Part shown: in pieces, positions 10,836 through 23,223 of the stretch | Position numbering within the stretch: the stretch's first letter is position 1 | Layout: each line of letters opens with the position of its first letter | DNA from: Phialocephala subalpina | Lineage: Eukaryota > Ascomycota > Leotiomycetes > Helotiales > Mollisiaceae | DNA length: 64,000 bases | Direction of reading: 5' to 3' | Assembly: GCA_900073065.1 (NCBI GenBank) | Contig: FJOG01000009.1 | Span: 1,008,267 to 1,072,266 of the forward strand | The notes under the pieces: model-generated | What the model saw: the letters and a program-made list of their open reading frames with translations, nothing else | Told to the model about the DNA's origin: nothing | Databases searched by the model: none | Made by a program: the position numbers and the translations under genes

Positions 10836-13800
10836 ATGGATCCGCCGACGCGGTCTATCAAGCGTCGCGCTGTCTCGGCACAAACCATCGGTACCTCCTT
10901 ATCGGAAAACCGCCCTCCCGTTGGCTCTTTGAGTTCCTCGAATCCAAAGTACGGACAGCTTAGTCTCGAAAGACAACCTCCTCGACCTCGGAACCAGAAG
11001 GTCTCGGTAGGATGGGTGGAGGGGAATAGTACGTCGTCTAGACGTACGTCCAGTCTACAGTTCGAGGTTGCTGAATGCGTCGAGACTAAGACGATCACAA
11101 CAACCACTACAACCAAACGATCGTACCCTCCTCTTTTGATCCGACAACGCCTGGATGAACTTGATGTCAAGGAGTATCCACTAGCTATGAAGCCTCCTCC
11201 CGCTGAACTTCTTAACTTTACGTATGAGGTTGACGAACCATCTACTAGTCGGCATGAAGCCAGCAACGCAAAGTTGGTCAGTCATATCCTATTCCTGACA
11301 AAACGCTTTACATGCCATAGCTAACTAACTTATGACAGAACTTTCCTGCCGCCATGATTCTAGATGATCCATCCTCAAAGGGCCCGGAGCCTGCGCAAGA
11401 CGCCCTCAAGCTCTCAAAGCCATACAAGAATTCTACAGGAGAGAAGGCCGATCAACAACGAGCAGAACGAATTAGTCAAAAACTGGCCGTGATTAATCAG
11501 AGAAGGTCTGCGAAAGGTGTCCCAGAAGTTCGCTTTAAGACTCGCAGATCCCTGAAGAATGTCAAGCAAGAGCCTCAAGATAGCGAAGACCTCGAGACAC
11601 AGATTGAACTCCTCAATAGACAGAACGAACAACGTCGACGAAACCATGGATTGGGCATGCACCTTTCACAGGATCCTACGTTTCCTGCGACGCCTGACAT
11701 GTCAGAATTAGACGTCTCAAATGATCGTACCCAACCTTCAGCTACATCCTTTTTCGATAGCACATACACACCCCACTCTGGCTTGAGCCAAAACGATTCC
11801 TTCGAAGACGCTCCAAGTCCGCCAGAGACTTCCAATCAAGATACCTTTGCAAATGCTGTTGCTACGCCTCCGATTGCAGAATCCGACCTTGAACCTTTGG
11901 ACGGAACTACTTTGGCATACACTCCAGTTGCTGCACAACGTCCAACTTTGAACACTGCTGCGGCTCAGAATGCTAGTCTACCTAGTCCCGGTCTGTCGCC
12001 AACCTTCGCCTCCGCCCATCTTCACCATGACCTATTCCCTCAAGTTGATACAACCAAAGAGGATGGCATATCGGCTGCCAGTCCAGCAACGCAAGCTGGC
12101 GACAGTCAGGAGACCTTTGACAGTGATGAGATGGATTTCTCAGACTCCCAAGCTCTGCGACTATTTCAGCGGAGCTCTAGTGGCCATCCATCAGTTTTAG
12201 ATGCGCAATCAATGCTGGAGAGTTTCGATGCCATGCCTAACGACATGAAGACGATGATGATGTTTCAGTTTCTTCGACGATGCTCAAGAAAGACTCTCCA
12301 CGTTATTGCAGATGTTGTCAACCCTGCATTGAAGTGTGATTTCTTGGACCAATTGCCGACAGAATTGAGCTTGCACATTCTTAGTTTCCTCGATCATAAG
12401 GACTTGTGCCGCGCTGCACAAGTTTCAAAGCGTTGGAGAGATATCACTGACTCTAACGAAACGGGTTGGAAGGAGCTATTTGACAAGGATGGGTTTGTTT
12501 TACCTGCCGGAGAGCTCGAGAAAGCTATTCACCAGGGCTGGGGCTGGCAAGATCCTCATGGTCCTGATGGAGCTGAGAGAGATCTGAGTGTGCCCCCTGA
12601 GCCGACAGCAATTGAGGCAAATCCTGCTGGACCACTCAAGATTGAAGCTGGTCCATCTCGGAAAGGCCGAGCGGCGACGAAGAGAAAGCGAGCTCCGACA
12701 GGCTCTGGTGCCGAACGAGCCAAGCGTAGATCCCTTGGACACGAGTTTGCTGACAAGGCACAAGGCATGATTGCACGATACTCGACGGCTCCCAAGTTCT
12801 CCAAATCCGAAGGACCCCTCAGTTCTGCAAATGCTGCCGCCCTTGCAGTACCAAACCCAGAAATAGGTCTCCCAAACCTCCGAAAGTTGCACCTATACAA
12901 GTCTCTGTATCGTCGTCACTACATGCTTCAACAGAGTTGGATGAGTGGCAAAGTCGCTCCTCATCATTTCGCCTTCCCAGCGCATCCTGCACACGTCATT
13001 ACTTGCCTCCAATTCGACGATGATAAGATTTTGACGGGTTCCGACGATACCCTCATTCATGTATATGACACAAAGACAGGCGAGCTCAGAAAGAAACTTG
13101 AGGGTCACGAAGGAGGAGTTTGGGCCCTACAATACGAAGGAAATGTGTTGGTGTCTGGTTCGACTGATCGGTCCGTTCGAGTTTGGGACATCGAAAAGGG
13201 ACTCTGCACACAAGTCTTTCATGGACACACGTCTACAGTCCGATGTCTTCAAATTCTTATGCCTGAGATGACAGGAAAGACGGAGCAGGGCGAGCCAATT
13301 ATGGTTCCTCCGAAGCCTTTGATTATCACCGGATCCCGAGACTCGCAACTTCGGGTATGGAAATTGCCCGAGCAAGGCTCCAAGCGCTACATCCAAACCG
13401 GGCCGCCAGCAAACGATGCCGACTGTCCTTACTTCGTTCGCGTACTGGCTGGCCATCTGCATTCTGTACGTGCTATCGCCGCTCATCAAGACACATTGGT
13501 CAGTGGTAGCTACGACAACACCGTGCGAGTCTGGAAGATCTCCACTGGAGAGACCATCCACCGTCTGCAAGGGCATGCTATGAAGGTGTACAGCGTGGTT
13601 CTAGACCACAAGCGCAATCGATGCATCAGTGGCTCGATGGACACTTTTGTCAAGATCTGGTCGCTCGAGACTGGCGCGTGCTTATTCACACTCGAAGGCC
13701 ACTCATCTCTTGTTGGACTGTTAGATCTCAGTGACGAACGTCTTGTTTCTGCGGCGGCAGACTCGACACTCAGAATCTGGGATCCAGAGAATGGTCAGTG

Positions 13801-14194
13801 TAAGAGCACACTAAGTGCCCATACAGGAGCCATTACTTGCTTTCAGCATGATGGACAGAAAGTCATCTCGGGCTCGGACCGAACCTTGAAGCTTTGGAAC
13901 ATCAAAACTGGGGAATGCATCAAGGATCTGTTGACGGATCTCAGTGGTGTGTGGCAAGTCAAGTTCGATGAGCGCAGATGCGTAGCTGCTGTTCAGCGCG
14001 ACAACTTAACATATGTTGAGGTTGGTCTCCTCACTCTCCTTTCTGCGGTGCCGCTAACTCAATTCTAGGTCCTTGACTTTGGTGCTTCACGAGACGGTGT
14101 TCCTTCATGGAAGCGCGGCCCACGCAGACTCCTCGCCCCAGATGCCGAAGCCGAAGCCGACCTCTCCATCGTCGAAGAAGTGTTAGACGACTGA
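10836..14194 (+). CDS. cdc4: F-box/WD40 substrate receptor of SCF ubiquitin ligase, Cdc4/Fbw7 type
   Basis: Exons 10836-11276, 11339-14020 and 14069-14194, all in phase, encode 1082 residues. The start MDPPTRSIKRR was chosen because it is the first Met after CT-rich leader sequence and precedes the Thr-rich TKTITTTTTTKRSYPPL segment that I associate with fungal Cdc4. The F-box lies near residues 482-525 (LPTELSLHILSFLD, CRAAQVSKRWRDI) and binds Skp1. About eight WD40 repeats fill residues 700-1060, with repeated SGS-D-(R/N)T-(V/L)-(R/K)-(V/L)-W endings, and form the propeller that reads phosphodegrons on cell-cycle substrates such as CDK inhibitors. The basic stretch between them (KGRAATKRKRAPTG) looks like a nuclear localisation signal. 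The alternative, Met30/SconB, is less likely given the N-terminus and F-box sequence. Confidence 0.9.
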
Positions 14195-14883
14195 ACAGCA
14201 CGCACGTCACGAATCTGAATTTTAGGAGGAAAAGGATACCCAACATTGCACAATACCTTTCATATTATAATTTGGCGTCAAGGGCCTGGACGGCACATTT
14301 GCATGCATAGCACAGCGAGGAATAATGACTGTCAAACGTATTTGTCTGATGGATGGCGTTGATATTGGGAGGTATAGCATGAAGAAATGATGGTATTGCA
14401 TTACGTTGCGTTGGCATTCATTTTGTGGAAGCTTGGCTGCTCTTTCGCTGGAGCCAGGCCAGTGTTGCATTGGGGCATGGCTTTTATGAGTTGATGAATT
14501 GCAGGGTGGTATACATACATGAAACGCAATACAACACAAAATTCACACAATCGAGAGTTGTTCATTTGCAGCGTGAATGATCTTCAGACGAGGTCTTGCA
14601 AACGATTCTTCGTTTCTATATGATGGCTATCTTTCTAGGAACTCTCATCAAGGGAAAAGAATGCCTCCTTCAAGATCTTGGTTTCTGTAATTCATTAGCT
14701 TCGCCAAAGCTCTCAAGTGAAAAGGGGGCCAAGTGAACCACTCTTTCACTTTTACCTCAGGCGAACAAAAAGGGGCTGTTGAGTTAAGCGACCTATTCTC
14801 GCAAGCTGTATCCAACATTCTCCTATCCCTAATCCCTGACCCCAAATCCTACACTCATCCCAAACCTAAACCCAAACAACAAT
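14195..14883. other. Convergent 3' intergenic region
   Basis: Lies between the 3' ends of cdc4 (plus) and the GNAT gene (minus). AT-rich tracts suited to polyadenylation occur near 14260-14275. No gene seen. Confidence 0.5.
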
Positions 14884-15787
14884 CTACCCACCAACCTCCC
14901 TTCTCATATACCTCCAAACATACACTCCCCACTTCCCATCCTCACTCTCCCCATCCAGCACCCTCTTACCCTCCCCATCAAAAGCAAAATCATCCAGATC
15001 CAGTTGCAGCCTGCCGACTTCTCGATATCCAGCTTTCTCAAACGCCCTATAACCTTTATCGGAGCTGCTTACCCAAGAATAGACACCTTCTTTGTCGGCG
15101 ATGGAAGTACCGAAGGAGATGAGACGGGAGCCGATTCCGAGGGATTGGTGGGTGGGGAGGATGTTGATGCCCCAGATGGGAATTAGCTGGATGTTGAAGC
15201 CTCTCCGATTTCAGGTTGTAGGGTACGAAGAGGATGATAGGAATAAAGGTGGGGAATTGTTGGAAGAGGTTGGAACTTACCATTAAGATTACGCATTTGG
15301 CGTCTGGGGGTGTGAGGAGGGTAGAGTAGTGGGACATTGCGCCGCCTGAGAGTTGAGCTAGTTGTTGGATCTTGGTGCCGTTCAAGGAGACTTGAGGTGG
15401 TGGAGGGAGTTGAGTGACGGGTGCGTTTGTTAAGGCTTGTTTTTTCTTCTGTTCATGCTTTTTTCCCTCAATGTTTTGAGCTGAATTCTGTCCCAGAGCT
15501 GGAGATTGCCCATCCCATTCAAACCCCCTGAAACTCCAACAAACCGACCCCACGATCTCTCCCTCACCAGTAACAGCTTTAATGACCACACACCTAGGAC
15601 TCGAGATATAAGATTCCAATGCCCCTTTCGAGCCTTCTCCATGGTTGTAACCCGCGCACAGCGCCTTGAGACGTGTATGCTTGTCTGATAAGAAGGCGGC
15701 GTGGGAGACGGCTGCTAGGGTTGGGATATCCTCAAGAACGGCGAGGAGGAGGGAGATGTTAGTGGTGGTTGAGGCTGAGGTAGCCAT
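14884..15787 (-). CDS. GNAT-family N-acetyltransferase
   Basis: Two exons (15787-15281 and 15186-14884) encode 269 residues. The donor after codon ATG and the acceptor in catccag at 15187 keep phase 0. The N-terminal half has the GNAT opening helix (EDIPTLAAVSHAAF) and strand; the second exon carries the acetyl-CoA pyrophosphate-binding loop THQSLGIGSRL, which fits the Q-x-x-G-x-G signature, followed by the SSDKGYRAFEKAGY segment that is the usual C-terminal helix before the last strand. A low-complexity linker rich in Lys, Gln and Pro separates the two parts (about residues 95-135). This type of fungal GNAT is often annotated as acting on small molecules, but the substrate cannot be read from sequence. 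It is convergent with cdc4 and may share terminator sequence. Confidence 0.8.
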
Positions 15788-16282
15788 GATTGGCAGTGTG
15801 TGATGGTAGTTGCTGTCAGGTAGATATTAGTCAAATACTATCGAAATGTAGGTACGACGATGGTATGAATTCTATTGTCAACACGTACTCAATGACGCTC
15901 TCGAAGGAAAGCAAAAGGGGTACTTGAATGTATATAAAGAAGCCCAATCGCTAAGTTTTGTTTATTTCAAACCTCTTTTGCATTGACCTTGACCGACTGA
16001 CTCACCGGTGAGGTGCATGAATTGTATTGAGATTGTGGTACCGAGATGTCCAGGGATTAGTGCTGACTTGCACTTTGAATCGCGGGGTACAATTGATAAA
16101 AGTGAAAATATTATATCTCCTCACAGTTGAACTAGAAATGCGATAGGTAAGAAGCCGACAGATAGAAAGGTTTTCTGACCAGCAAAAGGGATAGATATTA
16201 ACAATCTAGGGGTATCATAAATCCGTGCTACATGTGCATCAAACATTATCCAATGCCCAAATCAACAACGCTATGATCGCAA
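15788..16282. other. Intergenic, no gene seen
   Basis: Promoter side of the GNAT gene and 3' flank of the membrane-protein gene. A TATA-like run (tatataaag) is visible near 15931-15940. Nothing else stands out. Confidence 0.45.
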
Positions 16283-17370
16283 TTATGTTCCTGGGTATGG
16301 TGTAGTTGTATGAGCCGGTGCTGGTTCGGTAGGAGTAGGTAAAACGGAGTGATCATTCGTGGGAGGAGCGGCGGGCTTGGGGGTCGTGGATGGCATTTCC
16401 ATCGACGCCTCCTCTCCTTTGTCTCCTGTGGTATTATTCTTGTATTTCGAAGAAAATGGGCCCAGTTTGTCATTGTGTTCCAAAGACTTCCACATGATGT
16501 AGGTACTGTAGGTTCAGCTGTTAGCGGGGTACTGTATTGTGGAAGGTTTATAAATTGTACTAACCTCGCACATGTTGCAACAAAGCCAGGCCAAAGGATT
16601 ACGCAAGAAGCAACATTGTATGGATTCTTCCGATAGATGGGATTCGGTTTGCCGTTTTGTTGGAAATAAAAATCTGCCAGCTCTATTGGGACACCAGGGA
16701 TGTAGGCACGGTGTGTAGCAACAATGACCTAAAGTTTGATTTCAGCAACTGCCGTACGTCGTAAGAACAGAAGTATCTCACGGTCAATGCGATTGCATCG
16801 GCCAAAGTAAAAAAGCACATCAGAACAGAGCATATCCTCCATGCCATCTTGACAGACGGGCTCTCATGTCTCTCAGGCCAAAACAGGTCGAAGAAGAAGC
16901 CAGATCCAAAAATAGTCGCAACTGCGACCCCGACAAAGATATTGTATGAAAGTACGCCAACGATATCGTTGTTCTCGACGTGTGCCGCTCTTCCATCTCG
17001 AGTTTGAATGCCATCTTGTTCATCGACGTAATCTGGTTTGTAAAGTCAGCATGGTGCAAGGGCAGAATCATAAAACGCATGTACCTGACAGTGATGCCGT
17101 CCCTACAGATTCCGACACAACACAGAGTATCATGGCCATTTGATAGATGATCATCTTCGTCCTCCGCAGATGGTACGTCTGGTTGAACATATAGGATCCT
17201 ACAATAAATTAGTATCTTATTTTGAAAGAGGTACAACACGTCAGAGGAATGAAACCTGCTCGAGAGCTACCAAAAAAGAAAAATCAAAGAGAGGAAACAG
17301 GAAAAGGCTGCTTACCCTTGAACTTCCACCACTGCATTTCCTTCAAATCCAAACCCCATATCACCGCCAT
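16283..17370 (-). CDS. Four-helix fungal membrane protein, unknown function
   Basis: Five exons (17370-17316, 17198-17085, 17032-16782, 16728-16565 and 16505-16283) total 807 bases in phase and give 268 residues. The start MAVIWGLDLKEMQWWKFK is short and splits at a GTAAGC donor. Hydrophobic segments: IIYQMAMILCVV, YNIFVGVAVATIFGSGFFF, RICSVLMCFFTLADAIALT and VASCVILWPGFVATCAS, so four likely membrane passes. The C-terminal 70 residues are polar, rich in Thr and Pro, and probably cytosolic or luminal and disordered. I recognise the general type, a lineage-restricted ascomycete integral membrane protein, but no named family. Five well-formed introns that all preserve frame make the gene model credible. 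Confidence 0.7.
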
Positions 17371-17962
17371 TCTGCTGAAGTTCGAAATGCCAAAACTACG
17401 TAGTAAGAAGACGGTGTTGTAGAGTTGACGAGACTGTGCTTACAGTCTCTAGGTTCTGGATGGAGAAGGCAGAAAGAGAACGGAGAATCAAGATGGGAAT
17501 GAAGTATTAAGTACAGTTTGATTTATGGGACTAGTCGCGTTATCAAGCTTTAACTCTTTAACTCTCTGGCTCGGTAATCAAACTTAAGGCGAGACCAAGA
17601 GGCAACTAATTGGAGGGATCGAGTTGTTTGGGTGAGGAACGACCAGGAGGTGCGGATAGCGTGGAGACAAGCTCCGACGGCTCTGCAGAGACGTCATACG
17701 GTGATCCGACGGGGAGAAAACCTCGACAGCAAGAGGACCGCTCGGGATTTCCATTTGCCTCTGGAATTTCGGGTATGGCGGAGCTGTTAATTACTCAACG
17801 GAGAAAAGATGCAGGACGACTAAGCAGCAGCGAAGTCGTAGTCATGCTTGGCAGGCGAATACTTTACTTGAGTAACTTTAGTATCTGGTAATCAGCTGGG
17901 CGGGATCGCGATCATACTGTGTCATGCGGCCGAGGATCTTATCGATGTTCGAGATCATCTAT

Positions 17963-17987
17963 GTATGGGTATGGGTATGGGTATGGC
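17963..17987. repeat. Hexanucleotide simple repeat (TATGGG)n
   Basis: Four near-perfect copies of TATGGG in tandem. Too short to be more than a microsatellite. It is not the fungal telomere repeat TTAGGG. Confidence 0.8.
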
Positions 17988-18315
17988 CAGGCGAATCAGT
18001 GCTTTCAGATGAGAGAGTTTTGTTTCATGTCGTGTGCGAGGCTGAATAACCCGTCATCCAGTACTCCCTGCAAGATGACGTCGGATGTCCCCCGGTCCCT
18101 CACCCCAATCTTGAAATGTGGCTGAACTCTTCTAGACCGACAGGAAATTACTTGTAAAATGAGGATATATCGAATAGTAATTTACAATTCTATTCCGCCC
18201 TGGTGGATAGTGAGAGAAGACTCGTACGTGAGGGTCTGAAGATCCGCGAGATGCTATTCTCACCACTCTCAACAATCCTATGCCATCACATGACGACATT
18301 AATCCTCTCTTTGAA

Positions 18316-18340
18316 TCGTGTCGTGTCGTGTCGTGTCGTG
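18316..18340. repeat. Pentanucleotide simple repeat (TCGTG)5
   Basis: Five perfect tandem TCGTG units, a microsatellite with no evident role. Confidence 0.85.
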
Positions 18341-18699
18341 CTGGAGACCAAGCCCTGGTGAGTTACCAGAGCCGCCAAGTGGTGCCGGTAGTCGAGATGT
18401 TGAGCTTGTTTTAACTCGTAAGCTAGTGCGTGCCTGTCCACCTCTCGAGGAGACTTTCTTTGCAAGCGTGTTTTCTTGGGTCGCAAACACGCGTATGTAC
18501 TCGCGAAGTTTATGTCTGATTGGCAGTGGCGACTAGCTGTTCAATGGGACTGCGTTTGGATAGTCTACCATGTGTATGGCTCTTCAGATACCGTTTCATG
18601 ATCAGCTTCTTTGTTGAATCTGCGTATCCGTTACGCTGCTGCCAGCTTTGCGTCTGCCCGGGGCCGGAATAACAGATGTTCCGGAGGAACACCAAAATG

Positions 18700-20690
18700 C
18701 CGCATCACTGTTTATATGTAAATAAATACTCTAATTTTATTATTATACTACAACTATAATGCCTGAAGATACTATTTACGATCCTACCGATAAAGGAACC
18801 CTTCGTTCTAATGCCAAACCACTGGCGAAAGCAGGGGATGCGTTTTACCCTATGCAATTGCCAGATTTCGACCACGAGATTCGACTTCCAGAGAATGTCT
18901 CTCCAGATGATCTTATTACTTTATTTACAATGTATTATACACTAGAAATCATTAATTAGATTGTTCAGAAGACAAACTCTTATAATCGATACATCAAGGA
19001 CGATTCTCTACCCTATTGCCGTAGAAATAAGTGGTATAACACGTGTCCCGAAGAGATTTATACTTACCTTAGGATCAGAGTTTATATGACTTTGTATGTC
19101 TATAATGAGATATCTGATTATTAAAATACGAAGGAGTATACACTAAATCACTCTATTACGAGCAAAATGTGTAGAGATCACTTTCAAGAGTTGTATATGA
19201 GGTTTAGGCTAACTGGAAATCAGGCCCTTGGACTGTACTAAAAAGTAAGTTCAACATTAAATACCAATATTATAAATACAAACTAATAGTAGGGAATAAG
19301 TACGCAAACTGTGCGATTATATACAACGTGTCAATTGCAGTGTTTAGATTCCTAGTCGAGATTTGGCTGTTGATGAAATTATAATTCGATTTGAGGGGTA
19401 CGCAAAAGAAACAATTACTATACCACAAAAGCCTACACCAATAGGCTTTAAAGTATAGGCAGTTGCTTAGAGTGGCTTCCTTCTTTGCTGGAATTGGCAC
19501 GTTCCTGGGGACAAAAATGGGCCAGTAAGAGTGAAAACACCACGTGAATTGGGGGGGACAGTACGAGAAGGGAAAGGCGGAAACAAGACACAAACTGTAG
19601 CTTTACACTTGATCTAATGACTTCCCAAACCACTACTAAGCTATGGATATTATACTTATCTCGACAATTTGTTTGTATTTAACCGATTCGTTGCATATGC
19701 TCGAGCATTAGGCATAGGGGTCACGGGGACATGCCGAAACAATTCTGGCATTATGCAAGAACTAAAAGACTTTAAGAAAAGCGATAAAAACGACTATATA
19801 CTTTGGGGGGAGACTCATTCAATACCTACACTCGATAGGAAGGTCTGCCATATCGGTTGGAAAGATCAAGCGTTTGTTTTAATGATGTCCTCGGTTTTGT
19901 TAGGCGACGAGAAGGTCCTTAATTGGAAAAAGCGACCCAAGGAAACTTCCTCGAAAGCAAAAACATTTCGAGCACCCTTTGGAGATGATACTGAAAAGTA
20001 GTTATATATTCCCAAGGTCGCTGACAATTACAATCACTACATGGGTACTATCGACGAGTTTGATCACTTGACTTCTCAAAACTCGGGTTTACGGCATATT
20101 AAACGAGGTGGACACTAAGCCATTAAGCACTGGTTATTCAGAGGAGTCTTAAGTAACTGTTATTTACTTGCAAAGCGTTCTAATATACCACTTCTACGTC
20201 AAGTAAACTTCAGAAGCCAACAAGATTTCCGCCGTCAGCTGACCGGAGCACTTTTGGCTAAAGCAGAGGATACTTATCGTTCTCCAAAGAAGAGAGTAGC
20301 CCACATTGCTTTCGAAGCAGATGAGAGGCCTCCGCAACTTCATTAACAAGTAAAAATGGCTAAGAGGGGGTACTGCAAGGCATGCATAGGGAGTAGGTTT
20401 TCAGATCGGCCGAGAAAAAGGACTGCTTTGGGCGAAATTGCTGCGAATAAGAAGCGTGAAACAGCAAAGCACTAATCAATCTATAGTTGCAAATAGTGTG
20501 ATATCCATTTGTGTAAAGAGAGGTCTTATTTTGAGAGATTCCATAGAGAATAGGATAATTTTACCCCTGTGATGCCCAAAATCCAGCCTTCTGGTTGGTC
20601 AGAATTAAGCGAAGCTCGGACCAACGCAAAGCTGGCAGCAGCGTAACGGATAATATCCTTCTTCCTTCACACATCAGTTGCTAATATTTT
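18700..20690 (+). mobile_element. Degraded piggyBac-type DNA transposon
   Basis: AT-rich island holding the remains of a piggyBac-like transposase across its whole length. The boundaries are estimates from where composition changes and where transposase similarity stops. I could not find the expected terminal inverted repeats with TTAA target duplications, so the ends are eroded or my limits are off. Flanking DNA has ordinary composition and no genes. Confidence 0.7.
18759..20580 (+). pseudogene. piggyBac (DDE_Tnp_1_7) transposase pseudogene with many in-frame stops
   Basis: Reading the plus strand through stops recovers a near full-length transposase of about 600 codons. The N-terminal part includes the EEIYTYLRIRVYMTLY region and a DHFQELYMRFR segment. 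The DDE core includes DEIIIRFEG, an NWHVPGDKNGPV stretch, the DNLFVFNRF motif (a catalytic Asp position) and GWKDQAFVLMM. The C-terminus has NHYMGTIDEFDH, LRHIKRGGH and a Cys-rich zinc-binding end (CKACIG, C-x2-CDIHLCKE). Stops interrupt it at about 18957, 19123, 19241, 20001 and several later places; most are TAA or TAG in TA-rich context, as expected from C-to-T/G-to-A mutation by RIP. One ATG-to-stop block of 110 codons (19669-20001) survives by chance. It is not functional. Confidence 0.85.
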
Positions 20691-21690
20691 CAACTTCTTA
20701 GACTTGCAATGGTTGGTAGGTTGCAATCATGCACCTTTTCAAAACACGTATTATTTTGTACTCGTGAGTAAACCAACCCAGATTTGAGCTGGGACGGGAA
20801 GTTGAAAAGTCGTCCATTCATCGTATGACTGCCGGGCCTTCAATCTTCCACTTGGGGGTTGCCCCTCGACTTGAGAAGATCCGGACTGCTGGATGGAACT
20901 TGAAGGTCGATGAAAGTGCTGGCAATACTTCTGTCAGCACGCGAGTACGACAGGCGAACTGAGTGGACCTCTGAAATGGTGGGATGCTGCTGTTTCTATT
21001 TGGAAGCCGATGGCAGAGTGGATCACTTTGAGAAATTCCACAACTTGAATTGGTGAGTCGACTTTGGGTTGCATTATTGACAGATGGAGGAACTGAAGAT
21101 GTTCCAGGAGCTCAACGACTTTGAGAGCAAGTGACAAAGTGGGGTAGTAACACGTGATCATAACTTATGCTAAAGAGGATTAGCGTTTACCTTAGCTCTA
21201 CCCGAGAAATCCTGAGTGGTCCACTCCAAAAACGCCGACGAGAAATCCACGAGCTTCTTTTCCTTTCCCGAGCATCACAACCTCCCCAAACAGCTTCCTA
21301 CAACTCAAACATCTTGGGAGGTTGGCACTGCTTGGACAGATATCGACGAATACGCGCGCACGACGGGAGACTTCGCATTGTTCTCTAAATATCTGGATTG
21401 AGGAGGTGAAAATACCCCACAATCCTCAGCTTTGAAAGGTATGTGACAAGTCCATAACATCCTACCAATCCAACCTTTTATGATGATATACAAGCTGGCA
21501 CCAGTCTTAATGAACGTTACTGTACTCTCTGTTCCTGCTGAATATGCTATGACTTCGGTCTCCCTCTGATCCTTCTCGAATTCTTCACAATTGTTTGACT
21601 CGCTCTCGTGAGACTTGTGCTGACATGCAACTCTTGCAATAGAACCACTCTTGAACTCGATCATACTTCTTCGTACGCCGATTGCCCATC
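20581..21690. other. Intergenic, no gene seen
   Basis: Between the transposon relic and aha1. The last few hundred bases must hold the aha1 promoter; CT-rich sequence before the start is typical. A stretch near 20974-21132 has short open frames that could be a small gene or a gene fragment, but the only spacer that would join them is about 31 bases, too short for an intron. Confidence 0.4.
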
Positions 21691-22827
21691 ATGGTCCTCC
21701 ACAATCCCAACAATTGGCACTGGGTCAACAAGGATGCTTCGTCCTGGACCAAGCAATACCTCGAGGATAGCATCAAGGATGTCAAGGCCGAGGAGGATGG
21801 TGTTACTGCTCAAGTGGACAAGCTGATTAGCATGGATGGAGATGTCGATGTCAGCCAACGCAAAGGCAAGGTCATTACCATCTTTGACGTCAAGCTTGTC
21901 ATCGAGTACTCTGGTATGTCGGAACATTGATGTATAAGAAGCTTAGAGCTGATTGCCTAGGAAAAACCAAGGACGAAGAGGATGTCAGCGGTACAATCAC
22001 AGTCCCTGAGGTTGCTCACGATACTGAAGAAAACGAGTACGTTGTACGTCTCTTCGTCCCCATGGGCGCATCGTATGGCACAACTGACCGCCTTTTAGTT
22101 CGACATAGACATCTACTCTGATGCTAGCTCGAAAGCACCTGTAAAGGACCTCGTTCGCTCGAAGATCGTCCCACAACTCCGCAAGGAATTTGCGAAGCTC
22201 GGCCCTGCACTGATCGCTGAGCACGGCAAGGACATTCAGCACGCGCCAGGTTCCAATCCTTCAAGCGGCTTCTCCACCCCAAAGCTTCACCAGCCAACAT
22301 CTGCACCTGCTGCAGCCACGAGCCAAACCTCTCATACACCCATAAGCGACACCACGGTCAACACTACTACGGTCACCGACAGCCAAGAATTCCGCGCTCC
22401 AGCCTCCGAGCTCTACCAAACCTTTACTGACCCTCAACGCATCGCAGCTTTCACTCGAGCAGCCCCAAAGCTATTCGAAGGTGCTAAGAAGGGAGGAAAG
22501 TTTGAGCTATTTGGTGGTAATGTAACAGGCGAGTATCTCGAACTCAAGGAGCCTACACAAATCGTTCAGAGCTGGCGACTGGATCAATGGCCAAAGGGAC
22601 ATTACTCTCGACTCGAGATCAACTTTGATCAGAACGACATCGATAGTGTCACGGTGATGAGGACGAACTGGAGCGGTGTTCCGATTGGCCAGGAGGAAGT
22701 TACCAAGAGAAACTGGTCTGAATATTACGTCCGCAGTATCAAGACCACGTTTGGGTAAGCATCTCCTTGAATATCTATCTAGGATATTATGTCTGACAAA
22801 GTCTCTAGCTTTGGCACCATTCTGTGA
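21691..22827 (+). CDS. aha1: Aha1, activator of Hsp90 ATPase
   Basis: Exons 21691-21913, 21961-22043, 22099-22754 and 22809-22827 join in phase to 326 residues, close to the roughly 350 of yeast Aha1. The N-terminus carries the diagnostic NPNNWHWVNKDAS motif; the Aha1 N-terminal domain (residues 1-150) binds the Hsp90 middle segment and stimulates ATP hydrolysis. A Pro/Ser/Thr linker at about residues 165-195 leads to the AHSA1/SRPBCC domain (about 198-325), with FTDPQRIAAFTRAAP, GGKFELFGGNVTGEY and the C-terminal helix after NWSG. The last exon holds only six codons and a stop (GFGTIL), yet it is expected, since the final helix otherwise lacks its end. The protein is a cytosolic co-chaperone. 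No anomaly noted. Confidence 0.93.
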
Positions 22828-23223
22828 TTTCTGAACCGCAAACTGGGAGGGGTACGATAGCGACGAGACATGATTCTGAACGCGAAAATGATCTCTGGAT
22901 GGTGGCATACTTTGCTTTACTGGAGTTTGGCAGAACTTAAATTCAATAGAAAGCATTGCACCACATCACTCAACACTTCCGTTACCAAAATATGTACTCG
23001 TGAAGTTATTCGTTTTCCCCTTGCCCCGTATTACCTTCGTCAAAATCAAATTACCATTCTTGACCTTGCGTAATCCACATCCATTGTTCCAACATCAGGG
23101 TCACGTTGTCTAACTAACAGCAGAAAATTGAATCTCCTAGCCTTTTTCGCAACTTCCTATCGAATCTTTTGGACGAAGGATTCTGTCCTCAGCATTAACA
23201 CCAACACCAACTCCAATATCAAG
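22828..23223. other. Intergenic, no gene seen
   Basis: 3' flank of aha1 and presumed promoter of the small Lys-rich gene. Nothing specific seen. Confidence 0.5.

Larger units (their letters stand above)
17371..18758. other. Gene-free flank of the transposon relic
   Basis: Contains two short simple repeats: TATGGG units at about 17963-17987 and five TCGTG units at about 18316-18340. No coding feature is supportable. Base composition becomes AT-rich from about 18690 on, where the piggyBac relic begins. Confidence 0.5.

Noticed and set aside
10327..10932. 201-codon plus-strand frame just before cdc4
   Set aside because: It overlaps the cdc4 leader and first exon in another frame, has Arg/Thr-rich composition as expected from CT-rich leader DNA, and no domain.
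17963..17987. Internal telomere repeat
   Set aside because: The unit is TATGGG, not TTAGGG, and only four copies are present.
20590..20650. Possible small structured RNA (GC-rich block with GGTCAGAATTAAGCGAAGC)
   Set aside because: Does not fit a tRNA cloverleaf or the fungal 5S pattern, and it lies at the edge of the transposon relic.
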